Of a stretch of 6,823 nucleotides of DNA, positions 1 through 6,533 are shown one piece after another. Where the stretch lies: contig DATJYV010000192.1 in the NCBI GenBank assembly GCA_035499415.1, positions 1 through 6,823 of the forward strand. Direction: 5' to 3'. Source of the stretch: DATJYV01 sp035499415 (lineage in GTDB: Bacteria; Bacteroidota; Ignavibacteria; UBA10030). The translations under genes and the position numbers were made by a program. The notes under the pieces were generated by a model. It was not told where the DNA came from and ran no database searches. It worked only from the letters and a program-made list of their open reading frames with translations. Position 1 is the stretch's first letter. Each line of letters opens with the position of its first letter.

Positions 1-97
1 TCGAGAGTGCGTTGTCCCCGCCTCGACACTTCGTTCATCCTCCCTCGCCGCCCGTCGCGCGGCCGGGGGCGCAAAGTCTGCTCATAGCGTAAGGCCG

Positions 98-3000
98 ATG
101 AAATCGTCGCGTCGCGAGTTTGTAAAAACAATCGCCGGCGCCTGCCTCGTTGCGACCACCCCGATTTTCGCATATTCACATTCCGGCCTTCAAAAATCAC
201 GCCGCGCCAAGGGGCGCATTCTCGCATTTTCCGACCCTCACTTTCCCTCCGTGGAAAATGTCCAGCTCGACCGCTCGAGCTTTCAGTCCACATTCGACGA
301 GTTTGATACCCGTGTTATCTCTGCTCATGAGATAGAGAAGACGCTCGACCCGTCAGCCGTCGACCTTTTTATCACCGCTCACGGATCGGCATTTCCCCGG
401 CACGGCATGAGCGCACTCTTTCGGTACCTCCGGGCCGGCGGCAATTGGATAAACCTCGGTGGTACACCGCTGGGAGTGCCCGTGTCCGAGCATGGCGGGA
501 ACTGGCAGCCGGAGCGGCCAGAAACCGTATTTCATAAGTCCCTCGGAATCACCCAAAGTTTCGTGGTCCCTGTCGGCGAAGGGGCGAACGTTCAGCCAAA
601 TCCGGAAATTCCCGACATCAACATTGAAAAGGACTTTAGCTGCCGGTCGACACGCACGATGTACTACCGGCTTACCGCCAACAAAGACTTTCCGCAGGAA
701 GATGGCTCCGCCGGTACGCGCGACGCGATCGTGCGGCCGTTACTCTGGCTCGTGTCGAGTGATGGATTAAAAATCGCCGCTCCCGTTGTCGAAATAGACC
801 GGATGCTCGGAGAATTCGCGGGGGGAAGGTGGATATTTGTCACCGCGGAGGGCTTGATGACATCGGCGGCAATTCGCGCTCTCGCTCACAGAGCGATTCA
901 CGGGGCCGTCGATTTTCATGCACGACCGGTCATGGCTTCGTATGAAGCGGGCGAAGCTCCTCAGATTTTCGTCGAGTTGCGCAGGCCCGGTGGCAATCTC
1001 GGCGAATTTGTCAACGATGAGTGCCAGCTCGAAATCGTGGACGGCCAGGGCAATCCGGCCGGAGAAGGTACCGGCAAGATCGCCGGCGCTGATGCGTTTA
1101 TGACGGCTTACATTTCGCCGTCGTTTCCCAAGCCGCTCGCACCGGGTCTGTATCGCGTCAGGGCTCTTCAGCGTCTCTCATCCTCCCCGCCTGCGGGGAA
1201 CACACGCCTCATGTGTACGACGGGCTTTTGGATACGAGACCCGACGTTGCTGGAAGGAGGGAAGTCCTACACGGCCGACTCAACATACCTCCGTTGCAAC
1301 GGAGAACCGTACCCCATAACCGGGTCGACGTATATGGGTTCGGACGTTCACAGGAAATTCCTGCTCGAACCGAACCCTGCCCGCTGGGATGATGATTTCC
1401 GGTCCATGAAGGATTCTGGAATAAATATGGTTCGGACGGGCATTTGGACGGGGTGGAGGAACATTATGCCGGATCCGGGTGAACCAAATATCGCAGCCCT
1501 GCGGAGCATCGACGCATTTCTGATGACGGCGCGTAAATACAATATCCCGGTTCTCTTTACCTTCTTCGCATTCATTCCGGAATCGTGGGGCGGGGCAAAC
1601 GCATACCTGGACCCGCGTTCGCAGTCCGCGCAAAAGGAATTCATTTCTTCGATCGTCACCCGGTACCGGAAAATGAATGATGTTATGTGGGACCTGATCA
1701 ACGAGCCCTCGTTCTGCAATCCCGGCCACCTCTGGAGTTGCAGGCCGAACTACGACCGATTTGAGTCCCAGGCATGGGCCGACTGGGTCAGCAAGCAAAT
1801 TGCCAACGTCGATTCCACCGAACGCGCCAACGCCTTGCGCGAACGATTCGGGCTTGGTGAAGACGATAACCCGGGACTGCCTGCGCCCGAAGATTTCGAA
1901 GAAGTCAATATCGGTGATACTCGACGCCCGAAGAAGGCGATTGAATATCGGCTCTTCGCCCAGGAGATGTTCCGCCGGTGGGTGAAAGAGATGCAAAGAA
2001 CGATTTCCGAGAGCGCTCGATCAGCCCAACTCGTCACCGTCGGCCAGGACGAAGCGGGCACGAATGATTCTCCCAACAATCAATTCTTTGGCGGTGTGGT
2101 TGACTTCACCTCCGTCCACAATTGGTGGTTGAACGACGACCTGATCTGGGATTGCGCAATCACCAAAGTTCCCGGAAAGGCCAACCTTGTCGAAGAAACG
2201 GGCGTGATGTTTTACGAGCGGTCGGACGGAAGCGCACTGCGCAACGAAGAGGAAGTCCGGAATCTTCTTGAGCGGAAAATGGCAATAGCGTATGGGACAG
2301 GTTCCGCAGGGTTTATCGAGTGGATCTGGAACACAAATCCGTTCATGAAGTCGGACAACGAGGCAGCGATTGGATTGATACGAGCGGATGGAAGCGTGAA
2401 GCCCGAGTATGACTCAGTCCGCCGGTTCGCCCGTTTCATACGTGAGAACGCCGCCAGAATGGTAAACCGCCAATCGTCGGAAGTGCTTCTCGTCATTCCT
2501 CACCTTCACATGTTCTCGCCCCGCAACGAGGCGACCGCGGCCACCCAACGATGTGTCCGGGTCCTGGCAGAGGAGTTCAGTCTCGTTCCCGACGCCGTTT
2601 CCGACCATGAACTCGATTCCATTCGAACTCCATACCGTTTGATCCTCCTGCCGTACCCCAATCTTCTTGCGTCGGAGGCGTGGACGAGTCTTCTGCGGCT
2701 CGTCGAGGCCGGCGCAATCCTCGTCGTGAGCGGACCGGTGGATCAATACGACATCGGGACGTCGATTGAAGAAGCTCCTTTTACCGGGTCGAGATTCGGA
2801 CGGAAACCCGTGGCCGAAATTGAGCGGATCGGCGTTGAAGACAGCGTCGTTGAAGCGCAGTTCTGGAATCTGAAAGGTCAACGCGTCGAGAAGGCGGTCG
2901 ACCTTCAGGACGGGAGAGCGAATGTCCGCACGGTCAGTCGGGGAAAAGGGATGATTGTATGGTCGATGGTGCCGGTGGAGGCGTCCGATGACCCCGCTTC

Positions 3001-3271
3001 CACCGCTGCGCTCTACAAATATGCGGCACGAACCTCGGCGTTATCATTCCCTCTCTCATTTGACGGCGGACGCGCACCCGTTACCGTACTGCCGGTCGTC
3101 TTTCAAGATTTTTTATTGCTGGTCGGAATTTCGGAGTCGGACACTCCTGCTGAGATTGCAGTGACACTCAGTAGCTCCGGGCAAAAGGTGCAGTTCACCG
3201 TTCCCGCCCAGCGCGTTACGCTTCTTGTCATCGAAACAAAATCAGGACGAATAATATCTTCGCTTTTCTGA
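98..3271 (+). CDS. Tat-exported clan GH-A (cellulase/GH42-like) glycoside hydrolase, multidomain
   Basis: A 1057-residue putative glycosidase that probably acts outside the cytoplasm on a polysaccharide or glycoside; the substrate cannot be read from the sequence. The N-terminus has a twin-arginine signal (SRREFVK, residues 4-10) followed by a hydrophobic stretch to about residue 25, which fixes the ATG at 98 although the frame is open to the window edge. Residues about 38-130 look like a flavodoxin/glutamine-amidotransferase-like fold (FITAHGSAFP, 91-100) without a catalytic Cys. A beta-rich region covers about 285-380. The (beta/alpha)8 catalytic region spans about 400-785, with WDLINEPS (acid/base E536), VHNWW (673-677), LVEETG (nucleophile probably E700) and a late-barrel EWIW motif (741-744). 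Residues about 795-880 resemble the GH42 trimerisation domain, and the C-terminus is beta-rich. About 75 extra residues follow the acid/base strand. Only a weak AAGG lies before the start. The exact GH family is uncertain; the clan GH-A call is fairly secure. Confidence 0.82.
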   Translation: MKSSRREFVKTIAGACLVATTPIFAYSHSGLQKSRRAKGRILAFSDPHFPSVENVQLDRSSFQSTFDEFDTRVISAHEIEKTLDPSAVDLFITAHGSAFPRHGMSALFRYLRAGGNWINLGGTPLGVPVSEHGGNWQPERPETVFHKSLGITQSFVVPVGEGANVQPNPEIPDINIEKDFSCRSTRTMYYRLTANKDFPQEDGSAGTRDAIVRPLLWLVSSDGLKIAAPVVEIDRMLGEFAGGRWIFVTAEGLMTSAAIRALAHRAIHGAVDFHARPVMASYEAGEAPQIFVELRRPGGNLGEFVNDECQLEIVDGQGNPAGEGTGKIAGADAFMTAYISPSFPKPLAPGLYRVRALQRLSSSPPAGNTRLMCTTGFWIRDPTLLEGGKSYTADSTYLRCNGEPYPITGSTYMGSDVHRKFLLEPNPARWDDDFRSMKDSGINMVRTGIWTGWRNIMPDPGEPNIAALRSIDAFLMTARKYNIPVLFTFFAFIPESWGGANAYLDPRSQSAQKEFISSIVTRYRKMNDVMWDLINEPSFCNPGHLWSCRPNYDRFESQAWADWVSKQIANVDSTERANALRERFGLGEDDNPGLPAPEDFEEVNIGDTRRPKKAIEYRLFAQEMFRRWVKEMQRTISESARSAQLVTVGQDEAGTNDSPNNQFFGGVVDFTSVHNWWLNDDLIWDCAITKVPGKANLVEETGVMFYERSDGSALRNEEEVRNLLERKMAIAYGTGSAGFIEWIWNTNPFMKSDNEAAIGLIRADGSVKPEYDSVRRFARFIRENAARMVNRQSSEVLLVIPHLHMFSPRNEATAATQRCVRVLAEEFSLVPDAVSDHELDSIRTPYRLILLPYPNLLASEAWTSLLRLVEAGAILVVSGPVDQYDIGTSIEEAPFTGSRFGRKPVAEIERIGVEDSVVEAQFWNLKGQRVEKAVDLQDGRANVRTVSRGKGMIVWSMVPVEASDDPASTAALYKYAARTSALSFPLSFDGGRAPVTVLPVVFQDFLLLVGISESDTPAEIAVTLSSSGQKVQFTVPAQRVTLLVIETKSGRIISSLF

Positions 3272-3311
3272 TTACATGCTTCCAATGCGTCGAATGGATT
3301 GACGGAACGGA

Positions 3312-3318
3312 AAGGAGG
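3312..3318 (+). promoter_or_regulatory. Shine-Dalgarno site of the dienelactone-hydrolase-family gene
   Basis: AAGGAGG sits 5 nt before the ATG at 3324 and decides this start. The glycosidase upstream has only a weak AAGG, so the two genes of the pair may be translated at different rates. Confidence 0.8.
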
Positions 3319-3323
3319 ACGGT

Positions 3324-4238
3324 ATGAGAAGGTTGGTTGTGCTCATCTTATGTGCGGCAGCGAGCCGGTGTGTGGAAACCGCGCGCGGACAGGAACACGA
3401 GCACGGTATGCAGGAGATGAGCCCGGCACAAACGGCGATCCGGGGAGATTCAACGCGTGACGAGAATCTTCCTGCGTCGGAGGGGTGGGCGACGTCGGCC
3501 CTCAATAATTCACCGCGACATGGGGAGTACTTCGATGTCCCGCTCGAGGGCTCTGCAACCCCGATACACACGTGGGTCGTTTATCCGGAACGCAAAACGA
3601 AGGCGCCGGTTGTTCTCGTGATTCACGAAATCTTCGGCTTAAGCGACTGGGTCCGCGCTCTTGGTGACCAGCTTGCGAGGGAAGGATTTATCGCCGTCGT
3701 GCCCGACCTGATCTCCGGGTTTGGACCCAACGGCGGCGGTTCTGCGGAGGCGGGAAGCAGAGATGCCGTCGTCAGGCTAGTCGGCAAGGTCACACCGGAA
3801 GAAACATACAAGCGCTTGAACGCAGTTCGCGCCGCGGCGATGAAATTTCCGTCGGCGAGCGGGATGGTAGGGACCGTGGGGTTCTGCTGGGGCGGCGGCA
3901 GGAGTTTCAGCTATGCCGTCGTTCAGCCTGAATTGAAGGCCGCGGTTGTATATTACGGAGTATCGCCCGATTCGGCCATGCTTTCGGCGGTCAAAGCGCC
4001 GGTACTCGGCCTCTATGGAGGGGACGACGCGCGTGTTGATGCGACGGTGCCGGGGGCTCAAAAAGAGATGAACCGTCTGGGAAAGAGCTTCGAGGTTGAG
4101 ATCTACGACGGTGCCGGACACGGTTTCCTGAGAGCACAGACCGGAAGGGATGGGGCAAATCTTCGGGCGACGCAGAAGGCATGGCCGCGGACGGTGGAGT
4201 TTCTAAGAAAATTTCTCGAAGTCCCTTCTGAACACTGA
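3324..4238 (+). CDS. Exported dienelactone hydrolase family protein (alpha/beta hydrolase)
   Basis: A 304-residue alpha/beta hydrolase of the dienelactone hydrolase family, whose characterised members open lactones or cleave esters. An N-terminal signal peptide (MRRLVVLILCAAAS, then a likely cleavage near residues 16-22) suggests a periplasmic location, unlike classical cytoplasmic catechol-pathway enzymes. The mature start is His/Met-rich (QEHEHGMQEM, 23-32). The core begins near SPRHGEYFDV (63-72). IHEIFGL (100-106) supplies the conserved Glu102; GFCWGGG (186-192) is the nucleophile elbow with Cys188; YGGDDARVD (231-239) supplies the likely acid Asp235; GAGHGFLR (263-270) supplies His266. 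The Cys-Asp-His triad is intact, so an active enzyme is likely. It lies 52 nt after the glycosidase with no hairpin between them and is probably co-transcribed. A role on ester side groups of the glycosidase substrate is only a guess. Confidence 0.9.
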   Translation: MRRLVVLILCAAASRCVETARGQEHEHGMQEMSPAQTAIRGDSTRDENLPASEGWATSALNNSPRHGEYFDVPLEGSATPIHTWVVYPERKTKAPVVLVIHEIFGLSDWVRALGDQLAREGFIAVVPDLISGFGPNGGGSAEAGSRDAVVRLVGKVTPEETYKRLNAVRAAAMKFPSASGMVGTVGFCWGGGRSFSYAVVQPELKAAVVYYGVSPDSAMLSAVKAPVLGLYGGDDARVDATVPGAQKEMNRLGKSFEVEIYDGAGHGFLRAQTGRDGANLRATQKAWPRTVEFLRKFLEVPSEH

Positions 4239-4274
4239 ACCCCTGTCAATTCGATTCAAGGAGGGAAAAATCCA

Positions 4275-4304
4275 CGGCCGCCGATGTGAATGCTGTTGCG
4301 GCCG
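4275..4304. repeat. GC-rich inverted repeat in convergent spacer
   Basis: Perfect 7-bp arms CGGCCGC (4275-4281) and GCGGCCG (4298-4304) enclose a 16-nt loop. It lies between the converging hydrolase and ammonium-transporter genes. No T tract follows on either strand, so a role as a terminator is possible but not shown. Confidence 0.4.
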
Positions 4305-4330
4305 GGAAGAAAGGTCTGGCAGATTAAATG

Positions 4331-4354
4331 CGGGGCGAATGTATCAGCGCCCCG
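4331..4354. terminator. Possible bidirectional terminator hairpin between convergent genes
   Basis: Arms CGGGGCG (4331-4337) and CGCCCCG (4348-4354) form a 7-bp GC stem with a 10-nt loop. It lies 93 nt after the hydrolase stop and 33 nt past the end of the transporter gene. There is no clean U run: the minus strand continues CATTTAATC and the plus strand ATTGCC. It is therefore not a textbook intrinsic terminator; position and GC stem are the only support. Confidence 0.4.
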
Positions 4355-4356
4355 AT

Positions 4357-4391
4357 TGCCGATCGCTGAAAGCTGACCGCTGAAAGCTAAA
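4357..4391. repeat. Heptamer-periodic short tandem repeat, five units
   Basis: Five consecutive 7-nt units, TGCCGAT, CGCTGAA, AGCTGAC, CGCTGAA and AGCTAAA, share the pattern NGCTGAN. The 11-nt core CGCTGAAAGCT occurs twice, exactly 14 nt apart (4364-4374 and 4378-4388). The last unit contains the complement of the transporter stop codon (4387-4389), so the repeat abuts or slightly enters the gene. No function is known to me. Confidence 0.65.
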
Positions 4392-5622
4392 ACGTGTATC
4401 CGCTCTCGCCGTGCTGGCTCAAGTCCAACCCCTCCACCTCTTCTTCCGTTGAAACCCGGAGTCCGATTGTCCGGTCAAGAATTGTGAGGATGATCCAGCT
4501 CACCACAAACGAATAGCCTGCCGCCGCGACGACACTGAGCGCCTGAATTCCAACCAGCGATGCGTTTCCAAAGATGAGGCCGTCAGCCCCGGAGCTGTTG
4601 ATGAGCTTCGAGGCAAAAATTCCTGTGGCCAAGGCACCAAATGCACCCCCAACTCCATGCACGCCCACGACGTCCAGCGAGTCATCGTAGCCGAATTTAT
4701 TCTTGATCTGCACACCGTAGAAGCAGAGCGCGCCTGCGACAATTCCGATTGCAAGGGCCGAGACAGGTCCGACGAATCCCGACGCGGGCGTGATTGCGAC
4801 GAGTCCGGCGACACAGCCGGATGCCGCGCCCAACAGCGTCGGCTTCTTACGGTCGATCCACTCCACAACCACCCACGAGAGCGTGGCGGCGGCCGCCGCG
4901 AGGTGGGTTGCAACGAAGGCGGAAGTGGCGAGCGCCCCGGAAGCGAGCGCGCTTCCCGCGTTGAATCCAAACCATCCAAACCAGAGAATCCCCGCCCCCA
5001 GCAACGTCATCGTCAGATTATGGGGAGGCATGATATCATGCCCGTATCCTTTTCGCCGTCCGACGACCAATGCCGCGGCCAGGGCCGCAACGCCCGAACT
5101 GAGATGAACGACCAGACCTCCGGCGAAATCGAGCGCGCCGAGATTATGGATCCATCCTCCAACCCCCCAGACCCAGTGCGCGATCGGGTCGTAGACAAAT
5201 GTGGACCAAAGAAGAAGAAGGAGAACATACGCTCCGAACTTAAACCGCTCCGCAAACGCACCGGTGATGAGCGCCGGTGTGATGACGGCGAACATCAGCT
5301 GGAATGCCATGAACGCCTGATGGGGGACCGTGGCCGCATAGTCGGGATTCGGATTGAGGCCGACGGTGTTGAGGAACGACCAATCCAGATTACCGATGAA
5401 ATGTCTGACGTCGGGTCCAAACGCAAGACTGTAACCGTAGACGACCCACTGCACGGATATGACTCCGAGCGCAATAAAACTCTGGAGAATCGTACTTAAA
5501 ACGTTTTTCCGGCGCACCATGCCGCCGTAAAAAAGGGCAAGCCCCGGAGTCATCAACATCACAAGCGCGGTGCAGACAAGGAGCCACGCTGTGTCGCCGG
5601 TATCGATTCTTAGGTTTTGCAT
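4387..5622 (-). CDS. amt: Ammonium transporter (Amt/MEP/Rh family)
   Basis: A full-length 411-residue inner-membrane ammonium channel/transporter that normally assembles as a trimer and imports ammonium for glutamine and glutamate synthesis. About eleven hydrophobic segments are visible, from residues 12-33 to about 360-382. Against E. coli AmtB, residues align with an offset of about 4-5: Phe gate F111 and F220, S1-site W152 (VWGVGGW) and S224 (NAGSA), D165 (DFAGG), and the twin pore histidines H173 (VVHL) and H322 (GVHGVGG). The cytoplasmic tail GLRVSTEEEVEGLDLSQHGE (387-406) is the conserved region needed for gating and PII control. There is no signal peptide. The ATG at 5622 is the only start: upstream codons reach a stop at 5644-5646 with no other ATG, GTG or TTG. 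No Shine-Dalgarno is visible. No glnK lies next to it in this window. A leftward tRNA-Leu gene is 123 nt upstream. Confidence 0.97.
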   Translation of the reverse strand: MQNLRIDTGDTAWLLVCTALVMLMTPGLALFYGGMVRRKNVLSTILQSFIALGVISVQWVVYGYSLAFGPDVRHFIGNLDWSFLNTVGLNPNPDYAATVPHQAFMAFQLMFAVITPALITGAFAERFKFGAYVLLLLLWSTFVYDPIAHWVWGVGGWIHNLGALDFAGGLVVHLSSGVAALAAALVVGRRKGYGHDIMPPHNLTMTLLGAGILWFGWFGFNAGSALASGALATSAFVATHLAAAAATLSWVVVEWIDRKKPTLLGAASGCVAGLVAITPASGFVGPVSALAIGIVAGALCFYGVQIKNKFGYDDSLDVVGVHGVGGAFGALATGIFASKLINSSGADGLIFGNASLVGIQALSVVAAAGYSFVVSWIILTILDRTIGLRVSTEEEVEGLDLSQHGESGYTF

Positions 5623-5745
5623 CGGATTAAGGAAGGAATGGGTTTAGTGGTTTTCCAAGTGATGGAGGTCGCCCCGCCGTTTGTCGTCTGCTCTCTCTTC
5701 TTGTGGAGACCCCCAACCAATGACGGAGTTCTCTCTCGACGAAAG
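5623..5745 (-). other. Leader/spacer between tRNA-Leu and ammonium transporter gene
   Basis: These 123 nt lie between two leftward genes. I see no stem-loop with a U run after the tRNA, no TAnnTTTG promoter element and no purine-rich ribosome binding site; the bases just before the transporter ATG are CCTTCCTTAATCCG. Either the transporter is read through from the tRNA promoter or its own promoter is of a type I cannot recognise. Confidence 0.5.
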
Positions 5746-5829
5746 TGCCCGAGAGGAGACTTGAACTCCTATGGCCTTGCGGCCACACGGCCCTGAACCG
5801 TGCGTGTCTGCCAATTCCACCACTCGGGC
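5746..5829 (-). tRNA. tRNA-Leu (anticodon CAG)
   Basis: An 84-nt class II tRNA. On the minus strand the acceptor GCCCGAG (5829-5823) pairs with CTCGGGC (5753-5747), followed by discriminator A at 5746. The D-arm region reads GTGGAATTGGCAGAC. The anticodon stem CACGG/CCGTG encloses loop TTCAGGG (5797-5791) with anticodon CAG at 5795-5793, decoding CUG. The long variable arm TGGCC-GCAA-GGCCA is the mark of Leu-type class II tRNAs. The T arm is AGGAG-TTCAAGT-CTCCT. CCA is not encoded, so it must be added by the CCA-adding enzyme. Confidence 0.97.
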
Positions 5830-5861
5830 AACTTGGAGGGCAGTTTTTTCATTCGGAAGAG

Positions 5862-5892
5862 CAAATATACGAGGAAATTTGAAGTTTTCAAA
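5862..5892 (-). promoter_or_regulatory. Bacteroidota-type promoter of tRNA-Leu
   Basis: On the minus strand TTTG (5892-5889) is followed after exactly 19 nt by TATATTTG (5869-5862). This matches the -33 TTTG and -7 TAnnTTTG elements described for the primary sigma factor of Bacteroidota. The expected start of transcription is near 5857, about 28 nt before the mature tRNA 5' end, a normal leader length. The surrounding AT-rich stretch contrasts with the GC-rich genes. Confidence 0.65.
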
Positions 5893-6161
5893 AGTGAACG
5901 GACACAAAAGCGAACTCCATGGGCCCGCGATTGAAGAGTCGAGGCGCAGAATTCTTGTGAACATCAAACCGTTCAAGCGAAAGGCATCATTATGTCGGTA
6001 GAAGAGGCCACTGGTGTCTAGTAGTTCACCGGATGGGAGCTGCGAAAGCCGTGATTGTCTCCATACTCTCGCACTTGTTCCTCCGCTCGGAGTCGTTCGA
6101 CCTCCGGTTCGCTTCTTGCTCTCCTTCGCCGGAATGGCGGGTATTCATTCAGATCCCCGGC

Positions 6162-6177
6162 CTCTATATATATAGAG
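6162..6177. repeat. 16-bp perfect AT-rich palindrome
   Basis: CTCTATATATATAGAG is identical to its own reverse complement. It could be a protein-binding site or a weak cruciform, but nothing in its position identifies a role. Confidence 0.5.
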
Positions 6178-6363
6178 CAAAAATCATTATCTTCTGCCCA
6201 TAAGACTCAAGAAAAGGGGCATTTGGCGCAGACCGAAGGGCTGAAGCGGAGGTCCAGCCCCTGCTGGGATCTGCAACAAGATGAATCCGATATTGTGGAT
6301 ATCTCTGAAAGTTGACCTTCCGGCCGGGTCTTATCAATTGAATTACTGTCGGATGAGACGCCC

Positions 6364-6428
6364 GATCGTCCGTCATTGAGAGACAAGGACGATCACGAGT
6401 CCATCAATCATGAGCTATTCATGATCGT
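6364..6428. repeat. Cluster of overlapping inverted repeats upstream of the lipoprotein gene
   Basis: Three pairings overlap. GATCGTCC (6364-6371) pairs with GGACGATC (6387-6394), 8 bp with a 15-nt loop. ACGATCA (6389-6395) pairs with TGATCGT (6422-6428), 7 bp. ATCATGA (6407-6413) pairs with TCATGAT (6419-6425), 7 bp with a 5-nt loop. The middle pairing excludes both others because it shares arms with each. The cluster ends about 105 nt before the lipoprotein start. Confidence 0.5.
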
Positions 6429-6520
6429 TTCTCGGCGGCCGTCATAGTCGGCGGTCACGAATTCGCATGATGTGTCACGGTCACTTCAAGCTCGGTAGCA
6501 AAGCCCAGTCATGACATTAA

Positions 6521-6528
6521 AAGGGGGA
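6521..6528 (+). promoter_or_regulatory. Ribosome binding site of the lipoprotein gene
   Basis: AAGGGGGA lies 5 nt before the ATG at 6534. Together with the lipoprotein signal directly after that ATG it decides the start. Confidence 0.65.
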
Positions 6529-6533
6529 CCATC

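Larger units (their letters stand above)
5893..6533. other. Long intergenic region without a convincing gene
   Basis: About 640 nt between the tRNA promoter and the lipoprotein gene. Open frames on both strands are short and have no family-like sequence, ribosome binding site or recognisable motif. It contains a 16-bp AT palindrome (6162-6177), a small GC hairpin CCAGC-CCCT-GCTGG (6254-6267), a cluster of overlapping inverted repeats (6364-6428) and an imperfect direct repeat of TCGGCGG around 6432-6456. I recognise no RNA gene in it. No clear promoter for the lipoprotein is visible. Confidence 0.5.

Noticed and set aside
1..97. Possible C-terminal end of a gene before the glycosidase (frame open from position 3 to a TAA at 90-92, another to TAG at 85-87)
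   Set aside because: The translated ends are Pro/Arg/Ser-rich and carry no recognisable motif; too short to support a gene.
1280..1996. 238-codon minus-strand open frame within the glycosidase
   Set aside because: Antisense to the catalytic region, no motif, no ribosome binding site; a shadow frame.
3276..3302. Nine-codon mini-ORF (MLPMRRMD) between the glycosidase and the hydrolase
   Set aside because: No ribosome binding site, no attenuation-like structure around it; likely chance.
4657..5499. 280-codon plus-strand open frame opposite the ammonium transporter
   Set aside because: It lies wholly antisense to a gene with strong family signatures and its translation is low-complexity charged sequence; a shadow frame.
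5644..5976. 110-codon minus-strand open frame containing VVELADTHGSGPCGRKA
   Set aside because: This is the translation of the tRNA-Leu gene itself, a well-known false ORF.
6055..6315. 86-codon plus-strand open frame in the intergenic region
   Set aside because: Ser/Arg-rich, no ribosome binding site, no family likeness, and it runs over the palindrome and hairpin; unlikely to be a gene.
6313..6340. TTGACC followed by TATCAA as a sigma70-type promoter of the lipoprotein
   Set aside because: Spacing is about 15 nt and the -10 match is poor; not supported.
5893..6533. CRISPR array, integron attC site or insertion-sequence ends in the gene-free stretch
   Set aside because: No spaced direct repeats, no paired terminal inverted repeats with target duplications, and no transposase or integrase remnant could be seen.
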